Shown here: piece after piece, positions 31,543 through 38,847 of the stretch
Layout of the letters: each line of letters opens with the position of its first letter
Position numbering within the stretch: the first letter of the stretch is position 1
NCBI GenBank assembly: GCA_008363215.1
Contig: RHKP01000026.1
Coordinates: 1 to 38,847 of the forward strand
Length of the DNA: 38,847 bases
Reading direction: 5' to 3'
Source of the DNA: Cyanobacteria bacterium CYA
GTDB lineage: Bacteria > Planctomycetota > Phycisphaerae > Phycisphaerales > UBA1924
Position numbers and translations under genes: made by a program
Notes under the pieces: generated by a model
The model's database searches: none
The model's input: the letters and a program-made list of their open reading frames with translations, nothing else
What the model was told of the DNA's origin: nothing

Positions 31543-33372
31543 TCAGCGATCCTCGATCTTGCGCGGCTCTTCGAGTTCGAACACCACGTTGCTCCCGATC
31601 GCGTAGGCCTGCATCTCCACCCCGCGCGAGACCAGGAACAGCAGACGCATCTCCTGGTCGTCGCGGACGGCCGTCAGACCGGGCACGTCACGCAGATCCA
31701 CCATGCCCCGCAGCGGATTGCCGGGGAAGTAGTGGATGTCGTAGCGGTCGCGGTCCTTGTACACGTATCCGACGGCCTGGTAGGGTGTGCCCGATGTGTC
31801 GATGATGTAGAACGGGTCGTTCTGGTCGGCCTCCGAGCCGACCGGGCCGAGCAGCGAGGCGACCGACTTGGGCGACACGTCGATCTGCACCATGACCGTG
31901 CCGTCCGGGACGGCGAAGCGATCGACCTTCAGTTCGTTGGAGATGTCGCGGCTGCGGCTGACTTCGGCCGGTGTGAAGGCGCCGTGCCCGCTGACGATCT
32001 GCTTCTTGCCGTCCAGGGTCAGTTCTCGCTTCTGCGAGGTCTGGAAGGCCTCGTTGCCCAGGCGGGCGCTGACGGTGACCACGCTGCCGCGGGCGCCGCG
32101 GGCGCCGATGTCTTCATCGCTGAGTTCCACAGACTTGGACTTGTCCAGTTCGTCGATCTTGATCGATTCGAGCAGCGTGCCCGAGCGGATCTGTGCATCG
32201 CGCATCCCCGGGGCCGCGAAGCGCTGGGTCTCTTCCGTGATCGGGTCGAGCGGCACCCGCAGGTTCTTGATGTACAACGCCAGCGGACGCACGCCGGGCG
32301 GCACGAAGAACTCGGCCGCCATCATCGCCGACGAGCCCCCGCCTACCGACGAAACAAACACGCCCTCGGCCTCGAAGCGCCAGCGTCCCCACGAAGTGGC
32401 ATCGGCGCCGTCGGCCTGGCTGATCAGCGCGACCGGGAAGATGTTCCGGCTCACCTCGCCCGTCCAGTTGCCCGATGCGTCCACCGGCTGGACCAGCAGA
32501 CGCAACTGCCCGGGCGCGATCATGTGCTGCCCGGTCGACTCCTTGGCGTTGGCCGAAAGTTCAAACTTCACGCCCAGAAGCATGCCCTGTCCCACCGTGT
32601 CCCCATGCACGTCGACGTACCTCTGGGCGCCCGGGCTGAAGGCGTCGACCAGGATCTGGTCGGCCGGTGTGCTGCCGTCCGGCGAGCCGACGATGTACAC
32701 GCCCTTGAGCGTGACCTCCCCTGGCTTGAGGAAGTTCTTGGCGTTGCCGTCGTCGTAGGTGATGCGAGCGGCCGGGCCTTCGATCGAAGGATCAGGATGC
32801 CACTTGGCCAGAGGTTCGGACGAACTGAAGGCCGCCAGCGACAGGTGCGAGTAGAGCATGCCCGTGAGTTTGTCAACGGGGACCAGAAGACGCCCGTCGT
32901 AGACCAGGCTCCCGCCGCCGGTGGCCCGCTCCTTTGTGTAGTTGATCGGCATGTACCCCATGCCCATGGTCGAGTTGCTGAAGCGCAGCGAACCGAGCGA
33001 GATCACCAGAATGCCCATGGTGATGATGCCCGTCACCGCCCCGCACACGCCTCCGCCGATGTAGTCGCCCAGCGTGGTCTGCTGCACGTTGGCCGGCGCA
33101 ATCTTGTCCATCGCGATCCGGGAGAGCAGCAGCACGATGACAAACGGCAGCGCCAGGCCCAGGCCCCAGGCGTTTCCGGCCACCGACGCGAGCATCCCCT
33201 TCTGCGGCGCCCAGTTGAGCAGCAGGATCGACACCGGTTCCCAAAGCCCGAAGGCCACGGCGCCGGCAACAAACACGCACAGCATGTGCAGGAACGAGGA
33301 GAAGAAGCCCTTGATCGACCACATGTAGGCGATCAGGGCCACCAGTCCCAGCGTAAGGAGGTTGAAAATCAT
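31543..33372 (-). CDS. CvpA-like membrane protein with a large extracytoplasmic domain
   Basis: 609 aa. The first ~165 residues hold four membrane helices and resemble the CvpA family (start I-F-N-L-L-T-L-G-L-V-A-L-I-A-Y, later G-D-Y-I-G-G-G-V-C-G-A-V-T-G-I-I). The remaining ~440 residues are a polar region with several beta-type repeats (for example L-T-L-D-G-K-K, V-M-V-Q-I-D-V-S-P-K) and no recognised domain; topology suggests it faces outside the cytoplasm. GGAG is six bases before ATG 33372. It is third in a minus-strand group after pilT and the GspE-like gene, 58 bases from the latter, so a linked function in the envelope or in pilus-like machinery is possible. Confidence 0.75.
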   Translation of the reverse strand: MIFNLLTLGLVALIAYMWSIKGFFSSFLHMLCVFVAGAVAFGLWEPVSILLLNWAPQKGMLASVAGNAWGLGLALPFVIVLLLSRIAMDKIAPANVQQTTLGDYIGGGVCGAVTGIITMGILVISLGSLRFSNSTMGMGYMPINYTKERATGGGSLVYDGRLLVPVDKLTGMLYSHLSLAAFSSSEPLAKWHPDPSIEGPAARITYDDGNAKNFLKPGEVTLKGVYIVGSPDGSTPADQILVDAFSPGAQRYVDVHGDTVGQGMLLGVKFELSANAKESTGQHMIAPGQLRLLVQPVDASGNWTGEVSRNIFPVALISQADGADATSWGRWRFEAEGVFVSSVGGGSSAMMAAEFFVPPGVRPLALYIKNLRVPLDPITEETQRFAAPGMRDAQIRSGTLLESIKIDELDKSKSVELSDEDIGARGARGSVVTVSARLGNEAFQTSQKRELTLDGKKQIVSGHGAFTPAEVSRSRDISNELKVDRFAVPDGTVMVQIDVSPKSVASLLGPVGSEADQNDPFYIIDTSGTPYQAVGYVYKDRDRYDIHYFPGNPLRGMVDLRDVPGLTAVRDDQEMRLLFLVSRGVEMQAYAIGSNVVFELEEPRKIEDR

Positions 33373-33430
33373 GGTCTGCTCCAGCCCTTCTGCCGCCCGG
33401 GGGCGCCGGCGGATGCGCGGGTTGCGGTGC

Positions 33431-35131
33431 TCACGAGGCCTTGCGGGCTTCTCCGGCCCCCGCATCGCTGCTGGTGACGCGGGTGATTTCTTCGATGCTG
33501 GTGACACCCTCGACCGCTCGGCGCAATGCCGCCTGCGAAATCGAAGGCAACTGCTGCTTGCGGAACTCGGCACGCAGCCCCGACCAGTTCTGGGCCTTGA
33601 TCATCTCTCGCTCGGACGGACCGATGCGATAGACCTCGAACAGCCCCGTCTGCCCCTTGTACCCAAGCCCCTGGCAGATCGGGCAGATCTCCGGCTTGTT
33701 GCGGATGAGCACCTGTCCGCCCTTCTTGAACAACTGCTTGACCTTGTCGCCAGGCAGCCCCAACTTCTTCAGCAGGTCCGGCGGAGGGGCGTACGGCACG
33801 CGGCAGTTCTCGCACAGCCGCCGAATCAACTTCTGCGCCACCACCCCGTGCAGACACGTGGCCGCCTTGCCCGGATCACCCACCGCTTTCACGAACAACT
33901 GCACAGCCGCCAGCGCATTGTCCACGTTCAGCGACACGTAGATGCGCGTGCGATCAAAGTCTGAGCCGGCCACTTCGCGGGCCGTCGCCTCGTCGGGCAG
34001 TTCGGCGATGCCGACCACGTCGGGGTCGCGACGCAGCACGCTGCGCACCGTCACCGCGTACTCGGTCCCCTCCTTGTATGGATCGAAAACGATCTGCCGG
34101 ATGCCCTCCAGCGAGTCCTGCGGCTCCAGTTCAATCGTCTGAACGTTGGATGTGTACGCGTCGTGCAGTTTGAGCATCGAGTACAGCGTCGTCGTCCGTC
34201 CGTTGTGCCCGGCCGAGCCCAGCAGCACCACGCCAGACTCCTCCGAAGCCAGTGAACGCACCACCTCGAACTGCTGGTCGAGCAGACCCAGTTCCGACGC
34301 CTTGCGCCGCACCGCCTTCGACGGGTTGGTCGTCAGCGTCAGGCGCATCCCGCTCTGCGAGCCCAGCGATGTGATCCGCGCAGGCACGCTCTCCGCATCC
34401 GTCCGGATCGTCAACTCGCCGTTGAGACGGCGGCGACGGTCGTTCACGTCCAGCCCGGCCGCCGACTTCCAATAGTCGATGATCGCCACCGCACTCTGCG
34501 GGGGCATCTTCTCGCCCGCCTGACGCACGCCGTCCACCAGGTAACTGACCTGGTACCCGTCCTTGGCCGGGGCGATGTCCATCTGGTAGGCGCCCAGACG
34601 CGAACCGTGGATGTAAAACTGCTCGGCCGCGACGCGGACCTGATACTCCGGCGTTTCCTTGTTGGGCGCCTCGATGACCGTCTTGTTGGGTCCGACGATC
34701 GAGAGCGCCACCGTGGCCGCCTGCTTGGCGGTCTTCTTGGCCTGCCTCGCATCGGCCAGGTGCGAGAAGTCAAGTCTCAGCCGGGCCGTCTCAGGCACAC
34801 GCTCCGTGTCGCGATTGGTCACCAGCACGAAAACACCCACGTCGAGCGCCAGGATCGCCAGCAGACTGGCGTACCCCGCCAGGAAACCCACAATCCCCGG
34901 AAGGGGCATGAAGGCGATGGCGCACAACGCGGCGATGCCGAAGAGCATGTGGATCAGGTTCCACTTCTCCCGCCCGAGGAAAAACCGCGCCGCGTGCTTG
35001 TCAAATACGGTTGAAACCAGCCAGGCCCAGCCTGCAAACGGCGGCAGGACGAGCAAGGCGTACCACCAGCCGACGAGGAAGAAGCCTTCCATCGCCAGCA
35101 CCCCGGTATCCGGAACCACAAGAGATGCCAT
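33431..35131 (-). CDS. Membrane-anchored GspE/PilB-like protein with degenerate ATPase motifs
   Basis: 566 aa. In place of the usual cytoplasmic N-domain it has about three membrane helices (about 16-38, 60-75 and 80-104). The C-terminal half follows the secretion ATPase fold. The four zinc cysteines are intact (C-E-N-C at 440-443, C-P-I-C at 483-486, then G-Y-K-G-Q-T-G-L-F-E-V). However, Walker A reads G-S-A-G-H-N-G-R-T-T-T (305-315), with an extra residue and Arg for Lys. The Walker B region is P-D-V-V-G-I-A-E-L, with Glu kept. The His box is L-N-V-D-N instead of L-H-T-N-D. ATP hydrolysis is therefore doubtful. Start ATG 35131 or 35092. It sits between pilT and the CvpA-like gene. Confidence 0.82.
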   Translation of the reverse strand: MASLVVPDTGVLAMEGFFLVGWWYALLVLPPFAGWAWLVSTVFDKHAARFFLGREKWNLIHMLFGIAALCAIAFMPLPGIVGFLAGYASLLAILALDVGVFVLVTNRDTERVPETARLRLDFSHLADARQAKKTAKQAATVALSIVGPNKTVIEAPNKETPEYQVRVAAEQFYIHGSRLGAYQMDIAPAKDGYQVSYLVDGVRQAGEKMPPQSAVAIIDYWKSAAGLDVNDRRRRLNGELTIRTDAESVPARITSLGSQSGMRLTLTTNPSKAVRRKASELGLLDQQFEVVRSLASEESGVVLLGSAGHNGRTTTLYSMLKLHDAYTSNVQTIELEPQDSLEGIRQIVFDPYKEGTEYAVTVRSVLRRDPDVVGIAELPDEATAREVAGSDFDRTRIYVSLNVDNALAAVQLFVKAVGDPGKAATCLHGVVAQKLIRRLCENCRVPYAPPPDLLKKLGLPGDKVKQLFKKGGQVLIRNKPEICPICQGLGYKGQTGLFEVYRIGPSEREMIKAQNWSGLRAEFRKQQLPSISQAALRRAVEGVTSIEEITRVTSSDAGAGEARKAS

Positions 35132-35308
35132 GGTCACCGTCGCACCACCTCCGCCGCGGACACCACCCCTCGCCGGCACGCACGCTGCGCGCTCGGGCCT
35201 TCGGCTCGGTCCGCATCGGTGCCGACCACGCCGCCCCCCGCCCGGTTCAAGCGGTCGGGGGGATGAAGAGGATACCGTCTCCCGGCCCGCCGTTCGACCC
35301 GGGTCGGC

Positions 35309-36466
35309 TCACCCAAGTTTCTTGAGCCGCATGTTCAGTTCGTCCACGTTCGGACTGGCTTCCAGTGCCACCCGCATGTGGATCATCTCCCGTTCCACCA
35401 GTTCCACCAGCGACTGGTTGAAGTCCACCATCCCCGTCTTGCGGGCCTCGATGGTGTTCAGGTACTCTCGCAGTTCCCCTTCCCGAGACTCCAGAATGAA
35501 CTTCTGCACCACGGTGTTGTTGATCAGAATCTCGATCGCCGGGATTCGGTGAATGTTCTCATGCAGCGTCGGCAGCAGCTTCTGGTACACGAACGCCCGC
35601 ATCTGGTACGCCAGAATCTTCCGCACTTCCTCGATTTCGTCGGCCGGGAATAGACCGTAAATGCGGCTGAACGTTTGCGTCGTGCTCGACGCGTGAATCG
35701 TTCCGTACACCAGGTGACCCGTCTCGGCCGCGTGCAGGGCGGCCTGGAAGGTCTCGTTGTCGCGCATTTCGCCCACGAGCACCACGTCGGGGTTCTCACG
35801 CACCAAGGCTCGCAGCCCGGTCTTGAAGTCCAGGCAGTCGATGCCGATTTCACGCTGGTTGATCGTCGCCTTGCGGTCCTTGAAGATGTACTCAATCGGG
35901 TCTTCCAGCGTCACGATGTGCACCGGCTTGCGGGCGTTCACATAGTCGAGCATCGACGCGATCGTCGTGCTCTTGCCCGAACCGGTCACGCCGCACAGCA
36001 GCACGATCCCCTGCGGCTGCATCGCGATCTCCGACATGATCGGAGGTAGATGCAACCCCTCGAACGGCAGGATGTTGCTGGTAATCAGGCGGGCCGCCAC
36101 GCCCAGTTTTCCGCGGGCCTGGAACAGGTTCACGCGGAAGCGGTTCTCCTCGTCGTAGTCGTACGCAAAGTCCACCGAACCGAAGTGCCGCAGATCCTTG
36201 AACTGCTCCTCCGTCAGGATCGCCTGGGCGATCTGGATGAACTCCTCGGCCTCGACCGGCTCGGTGTCCAGCGGCTTGAGGGCGCCGCGAAGACGGATCT
36301 TGGGCTGCTGCCCGGACTTCATGATCAGGTCGGAGGCCTTGAACTTGATGCATGCCTGGAGGAACTTACCCCATCGCGTGGCGTGGGGGTCCTTGCGCTG
36401 CGGCACCAGGGGGGCAACGTGCCCCACGTCTGAGGCGTCCGACTGAACTTCCGTATTCACGACCAT
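35309..36466 (-). CDS. pilT: PilT/PilU-type retraction ATPase
   Basis: 385 aa hexameric secretion-superfamily ATPase that powers type IV pilus retraction. The N-terminal PAS-like domain includes A-S-D-L-I-M-K-S-G. Walker A is G-V-T-G-S-G-K-S-T-T (159-168), the Asp box is T-L-E-D-P-I-E-Y, Walker B is P-D-V-V-L-V-G-E-M-R-D (226-236) and the His box is T-G-H-L-V-Y-G-T-I-H-A-S (His 258). All are intact. There is an N-terminal extension of about 30 residues. GAGGAGG lies ten bases before ATG 36466. It heads the minus-strand group with the GspE-like and CvpA-like genes. No pilin, PilC or secretin gene is in the window, so the whole machine cannot be shown here. Confidence 0.92.
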   Translation of the reverse strand: MVVNTEVQSDASDVGHVAPLVPQRKDPHATRWGKFLQACIKFKASDLIMKSGQQPKIRLRGALKPLDTEPVEAEEFIQIAQAILTEEQFKDLRHFGSVDFAYDYDEENRFRVNLFQARGKLGVAARLITSNILPFEGLHLPPIMSEIAMQPQGIVLLCGVTGSGKSTTIASMLDYVNARKPVHIVTLEDPIEYIFKDRKATINQREIGIDCLDFKTGLRALVRENPDVVLVGEMRDNETFQAALHAAETGHLVYGTIHASSTTQTFSRIYGLFPADEIEEVRKILAYQMRAFVYQKLLPTLHENIHRIPAIEILINNTVVQKFILESREGELREYLNTIEARKTGMVDFNQSLVELVEREMIHMRVALEASPNVDELNMRLKKLG

Positions 36467-36870
36467 GGAGAGCACACCTCCTCGATGCGCGACGCTGAAA
36501 ACTTGGATTTCCCGTCCAAACCCCTTCCGACCCCGGGCGGCGCGCGTGCACGCACGCCGCCGACCGCACCCGACCCACAGCGTAGCCGAACCGGGCGGTT
36601 CAGGCAGCGACCAATGCCCGAGGGGCAAAGATCGCGGGCCGGAAACCCGGTGCAGACACAGGCCGTGGTGGTGTGTTATTCGCACGAGCGCGGGAAGGGG
36701 TTGCCGGAAGCCGGCGGGGAGGCGGGCGGAGCGAGATTGTGCGGGAACGGGGCGCAGGCGAGAAGCGGCCGGGAACGAGCCGGCCCTTGCCGGGCCGGTT
36801 GTCCGTCCTCGGTGTTCAGCAGGTCATGCCGCCCGATGAAAAGCGACCCCGTCCTCCGGTGATACCGATT
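36467..36870. other. 404-base intergenic region upstream of pilT
   Basis: No gene recognised. It should contain the pilT promoter and the end of transcription of the PEP-CTERM gene. A hairpin lies at 36778-36800 (AGCCGGCCC, loop TTGCC, GGGCCGGTT; nine pairs including one G-T), without a T run on the minus strand. The rest is GC-rich without evident repeats. Confidence 0.45.
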
Positions 36871-37554
36871 TCAGTTGGGTCTCGGCATTCTGGGGACGCC
36901 GGAGATTTGCCCGTCTTCGGGCACAACTCCGGGTCGATTTCGAGCACATCGTCTTCGCCGGGGGCCAATACCTGCCAAAGCCAGGAGCGCGAAAGTCGCA
37001 GGCGCGGGGACGACGCGCACAGCCGCGGGGGTCACGATGAGAGACGAACCGAGATCAGCGTCTGTCACGTACGTGTTCGAGCCGTAGTCGAGCCACCACG
37101 CGAGAATGAAATCAACTCCGTCGGTTGGATAGACAGCTAAAGAAACCTCTCCTTGGGTCGGGTCCAGCAACGTCACTTCAGTCGTGAAGAGCTGGATTGG
37201 GTTCAGCGTGTAAAACGGGGGAATGGCGTGGTGATTCACGCCCACGATGTCCTGCAAAGCATTGCTCGCGGGAGTACCAGCGCTCACCGGAACAAAGTAC
37301 TGCATCGTCGCGGCGTCGATCGACACAGGCAGTCCGCCTGCGACGAGGTCCATTGCGAAACTGTTGAATCCGCCATCAGACTCACTCAGAATGGAGCCTG
37401 AGACTTCAGCCCAAGCTGAGAGCGTGAAAGTGCTTCCGGCTTGGACCTCCGACGGCGTCTCGAACCACAGGTGAAACACGGCGTTCGCACGCGCGATGTC
37501 TGCACACTCGAGCACAAGCCCAAGGCACAGGACTTTGGCTGTGGCTACTTTCAT
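36871..37554 (-). CDS. Exported PEP-CTERM-type protein with an extended C terminus
   Basis: 227 aa. A signal peptide (M-K-V-A-T-A-K-V-L-C-L-G-L-V-L) precedes a beta-rich mature domain (F-H-L-W-F-E-T-P, F-T-L-S-A-W-A-E-V, D-F-I-L-A-W-W-L-D-Y-G-S). The sorting tail is V-V-P-A-P-A-T-F, a hydrophobic helix, then P-R-R-R-R. PEP-CTERM proteins normally stop within a few residues of the Arg cluster. This frame instead continues 25 residues, and most of those codons come from a 41-bp palindromic element (36894-36934), which has probably replaced the original stop. Whether sorting still works is unknown. GGAG lies nine bases before ATG 37554. It is divergent from the subtilase gene. Confidence 0.78.
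   Translation of the reverse strand: MKVATAKVLCLGLVLECADIARANAVFHLWFETPSEVQAGSTFTLSAWAEVSGSILSESDGGFNSFAMDLVAGGLPVSIDAATMQYFVPVSAGTPASNALQDIVGVNHHAIPPFYTLNPIQLFTTEVTLLDPTQGEVSLAVYPTDGVDFILAWWLDYGSNTYVTDADLGSSLIVTPAAVRVVPAPATFALLALAGIGPRRRRCARNRPGVVPEDGQISGVPRMPRPN
36894..36934 (+). repeat. 41-bp palindromic element, copy C (inside the 3' end of a gene)
   Basis: Same length and ends as copies A, B and B'. The outer stem is CCGGAG/CTCCGG and the inner stem is GCCCG/CGGGC around TCTT. It lies within the open frame of the PEP-CTERM gene, on the opposite strand, encoding R-P-G-V-V-P-E-D-G-Q-I-S-G-V at its C terminus. Confidence 0.8.
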
Positions 37555-37670
37555 GACTTGCATCTCCGTTGTCGCTTGATACACTCTGTGCGTTCGCCTC
37601 ACAAATACCACACGTCAGCGACGGAGGCAAGCACATGCTCGGAATCTGGACGAAATCGCGGGGGAGTCGG

Positions 37671-38752
37671 ATGAAGATCGTATGTATGTTTGGCACAATG
37701 ACGGGCGTCGTGGGGGGGGGGCGTTCGCACAGTTTGGTGAGATCACGCCGATCTCACCGTACGACCCCCTTTACGCACCGAGCCAGGATTTTCCCTATGG
37801 AGAGCACTGGATTGACACCACGAAGGTGAACTACGCGTGGGCGTTGGTCGGCTACGACCAGTACGGCTCGCCGCCGGTCGATCTGAATGACCCCAGCCGG
37901 GTCATTGCCATCATTGATACGGGGATCGACGTTGATCACTTTGAGTTCGGTGGGGTGCCCGGAACGCCCGAATCGAAAATCCACCCCGAGAGCATGTCTT
38001 TTCTGCAAGATGGGTATTCAAGCGGCGTGCTTTGGTGGTGTGACTGTGACACGTCAGTGTTCGGCGAGGAGTATCCCGAGGATTCGATGTCGCTCCTTCC
38101 AGGGGTGGCTCCTCACGGGACATTTGTTGCGCGTATAGCTGCTGCGTACTCGAATGACCAGGGAATGGCCGGAGTGTGCTGGGACTGCGGGCTCTTGGTT
38201 CTTCGGGTGCTGGCATTTTCTTACGAGGCACCTTGTGATGAGGGTCAGCCAGGCACCCAATGGGGTACGCTGTGTGCTCAGAGTGCGCAGTCAATGGCCG
38301 CCGCCATCAAGTTCGCCGCCGGTTGGGATGAATCAACGGACGAGTATCTGCCCGACCCCCGGGCGCGCATCATTTCCATTTCAGCCGAGTCGCAGGGCGG
38401 CTACACCGGGCTCGGCTGCCAAGGCCACATCATCGCCGACGCCATCGACGAGGCCGTCCTCCAGGGATGCATCATCATCGCAATTGCCGGTAACCAAGAC
38501 GTCTCATGCTGGACTGCTGGTGACGATGGGCATTGCGGGCTTGGTACCGGGTTCGGGGAAAGCCAGATCAATGGCGGCATCGCCATCAACCGTAACACGA
38601 TCGCTGTCGGCGGCGTGTGCCTCGACGACGTCAATGGACCGTGGTGGCACTGCCGTTCCAACGTCAATCCGCTTCGCTCGAACTTCGACGACTGTTGTCC
38701 GGCGCCCGACGGCACGAACTACTGCCAGATCCTCTATCCGGTTGGAGTCTGA
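37671..38752 (+). pseudogene. Subtilisin-like S8 serine protease, frameshifted and truncated
   Basis: The natural start is ATG 37671 after GGGGGAG. It encodes a signal peptide (M-K-I-V-C-M-F-G-T-M-T-G-V-V-G-G) that runs into a tract of ten G residues, after which the protease continues in another frame (A-F-A-Q-F-G-E...). A tract of 8 or 11 G would restore one frame. The downstream frame (open from ATG 37682) has the Asp motif I-A-I-I-D-T-G-I-D, the His motif P-H-G-T-F-V-A-R-I and the oxyanion Asn in I-A-G-N-Q-D. The Ser motif G-T-S-M-A is missing because the frame stops at 38752, where an IS-like end begins. Many Cys residues suggest an exported enzyme. As it stands it should be inactive. 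Confidence 0.82.
37712..37721 (+). repeat. Homopolymer tract of ten G in the protease signal-peptide region
   Basis: Ten consecutive G residues lie exactly where the signal-peptide frame and the protease frame fail to join. Such tracts are prone to slipped-strand mispairing, and also to sequencing or assembly error. Confidence 0.9.
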
Positions 38753-38847
38753 CCTTCCCCACGGCCGGTGGAGTCTTCGGATCGATAGGCTTTGGCCTGT
38801 CGGGAAGGAGATTTCAGGATGGGCAAGCGGAAGTACACATCGGAGTT
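38750..38847 (+). mobile_element. Left end of an IS3-like insertion sequence (partial)
   Basis: Starting at the TGA that ends the protease frame, the sequence TGACCTTCCCCACGGCCGG resembles the TG(A)-beginning terminal inverted repeats of IS3-family elements. Sixty-nine bases further, after AAGGAG, a frame begins M-G-K-R-K-Y-T-S-E, typical of IS3-family OrfA transposase starts. The right end is outside the window, so target duplication and family cannot be confirmed. Confidence 0.6.
38819..38847 (+). CDS. Start of a transposase OrfA-like gene (partial)
   Basis: Nine codons plus two bases, M-G-K-R-K-Y-T-S-E, eight bases after an AAGGAG ribosome site. The sequence is like the N terminus of IS3-family OrfA helix-turn-helix proteins (M-G/K-K-R-x-Y-T-x-E-F). 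Too short for a firm assignment; the context of a truncated protease supports it. Confidence 0.55.

Noticed and set aside
31732..33477. 581-codon plus-strand frame opposite the CvpA-like gene
   Set aside because: Arg/His/Asp-rich antisense shadow without a ribosome site or recognisable domain.
1..38847. CRISPR array or prophage
   Set aside because: No regularly spaced direct repeats, cas genes, integrase or phage structural genes were seen.

Overview
The window reads as a high-GC bacterial chromosome segment, most likely from a planctomycete of the Phycisphaerae type. This is inference from gene content, not from a marker gene. The clues are two exported proteins ending in PEP-CTERM-like tails (P-x-P, hydrophobic helix, Arg cluster), a dockerin-like tail at the left edge, a fused AroD-AroE protein, MoxR/DUF58/BatA-type genes, a soluble Ser/Thr kinase, and intergenic regions full of palindromic repeats.

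Layout. 1-5.1 kb: end of a dockerin-tailed protein, HtpX protease, a TauE/SafE permease, an exported 3D-domain protein, an exported coiled-coil protein and a DUF58 protein. 5.2-10.8 kb (minus strand): an arginine/ornithine succinyltransferase-type catabolic cluster transcribed M20 deacylase - AstC-like aminotransferase - AstA - AstD, with no AstB or AstE visible and a repeat element inside it. 11-18.4 kb: BatA-type VWA membrane protein with RlmE, a Ser/Thr kinase, a membrane/coiled-coil protein, then tilS - degenerate receiver - M24 aminopeptidase as a tight operon, and a small hypothetical gene. 18.4-23 kb: an ECF sigma factor with a small overlapping ORF, then SCO1, CtaB (cytochrome oxidase biogenesis) and fumarylacetoacetase on the minus strand. 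23-27.2 kb: a repeat-dense intergenic region, a DUF642 PEP-CTERM protein, AroDE fused to a DUF5658-type neighbour, and an orphan periplasmic binding lipoprotein. 27.3-31.1 kb: MoxR, then an MBOAT acyltransferase with an SGNH-like partner. 31.4-36.5 kb: tRNA-Cys and a minus-strand group PilT - membrane-anchored GspE-like protein with damaged ATPase motifs - CvpA-like membrane protein. 36.9-38.8 kb: a second PEP-CTERM protein, and a subtilisin-type protease broken twice, by a G10 tract in its signal peptide and by an IS3-like insertion at its 3' end.

The most noteworthy signals are: (1) a 41-bp palindromic element present in four copies of identical length, with compensating changes in its stems; one copy supplies the last codons of a PEP-CTERM gene; (2) the GspE-like protein, which keeps its tetracysteine motif but has lost the Walker A lysine and the His box, next to an intact PilT; (3) the variant succinyl pathway with an M20 enzyme in place of AstE; (4) the doubly disrupted subtilase. 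No CRISPR array, rRNA or replication origin was seen. Start codons were chosen from ribosome binding sites and family length, and several are uncertain as stated in the entries.
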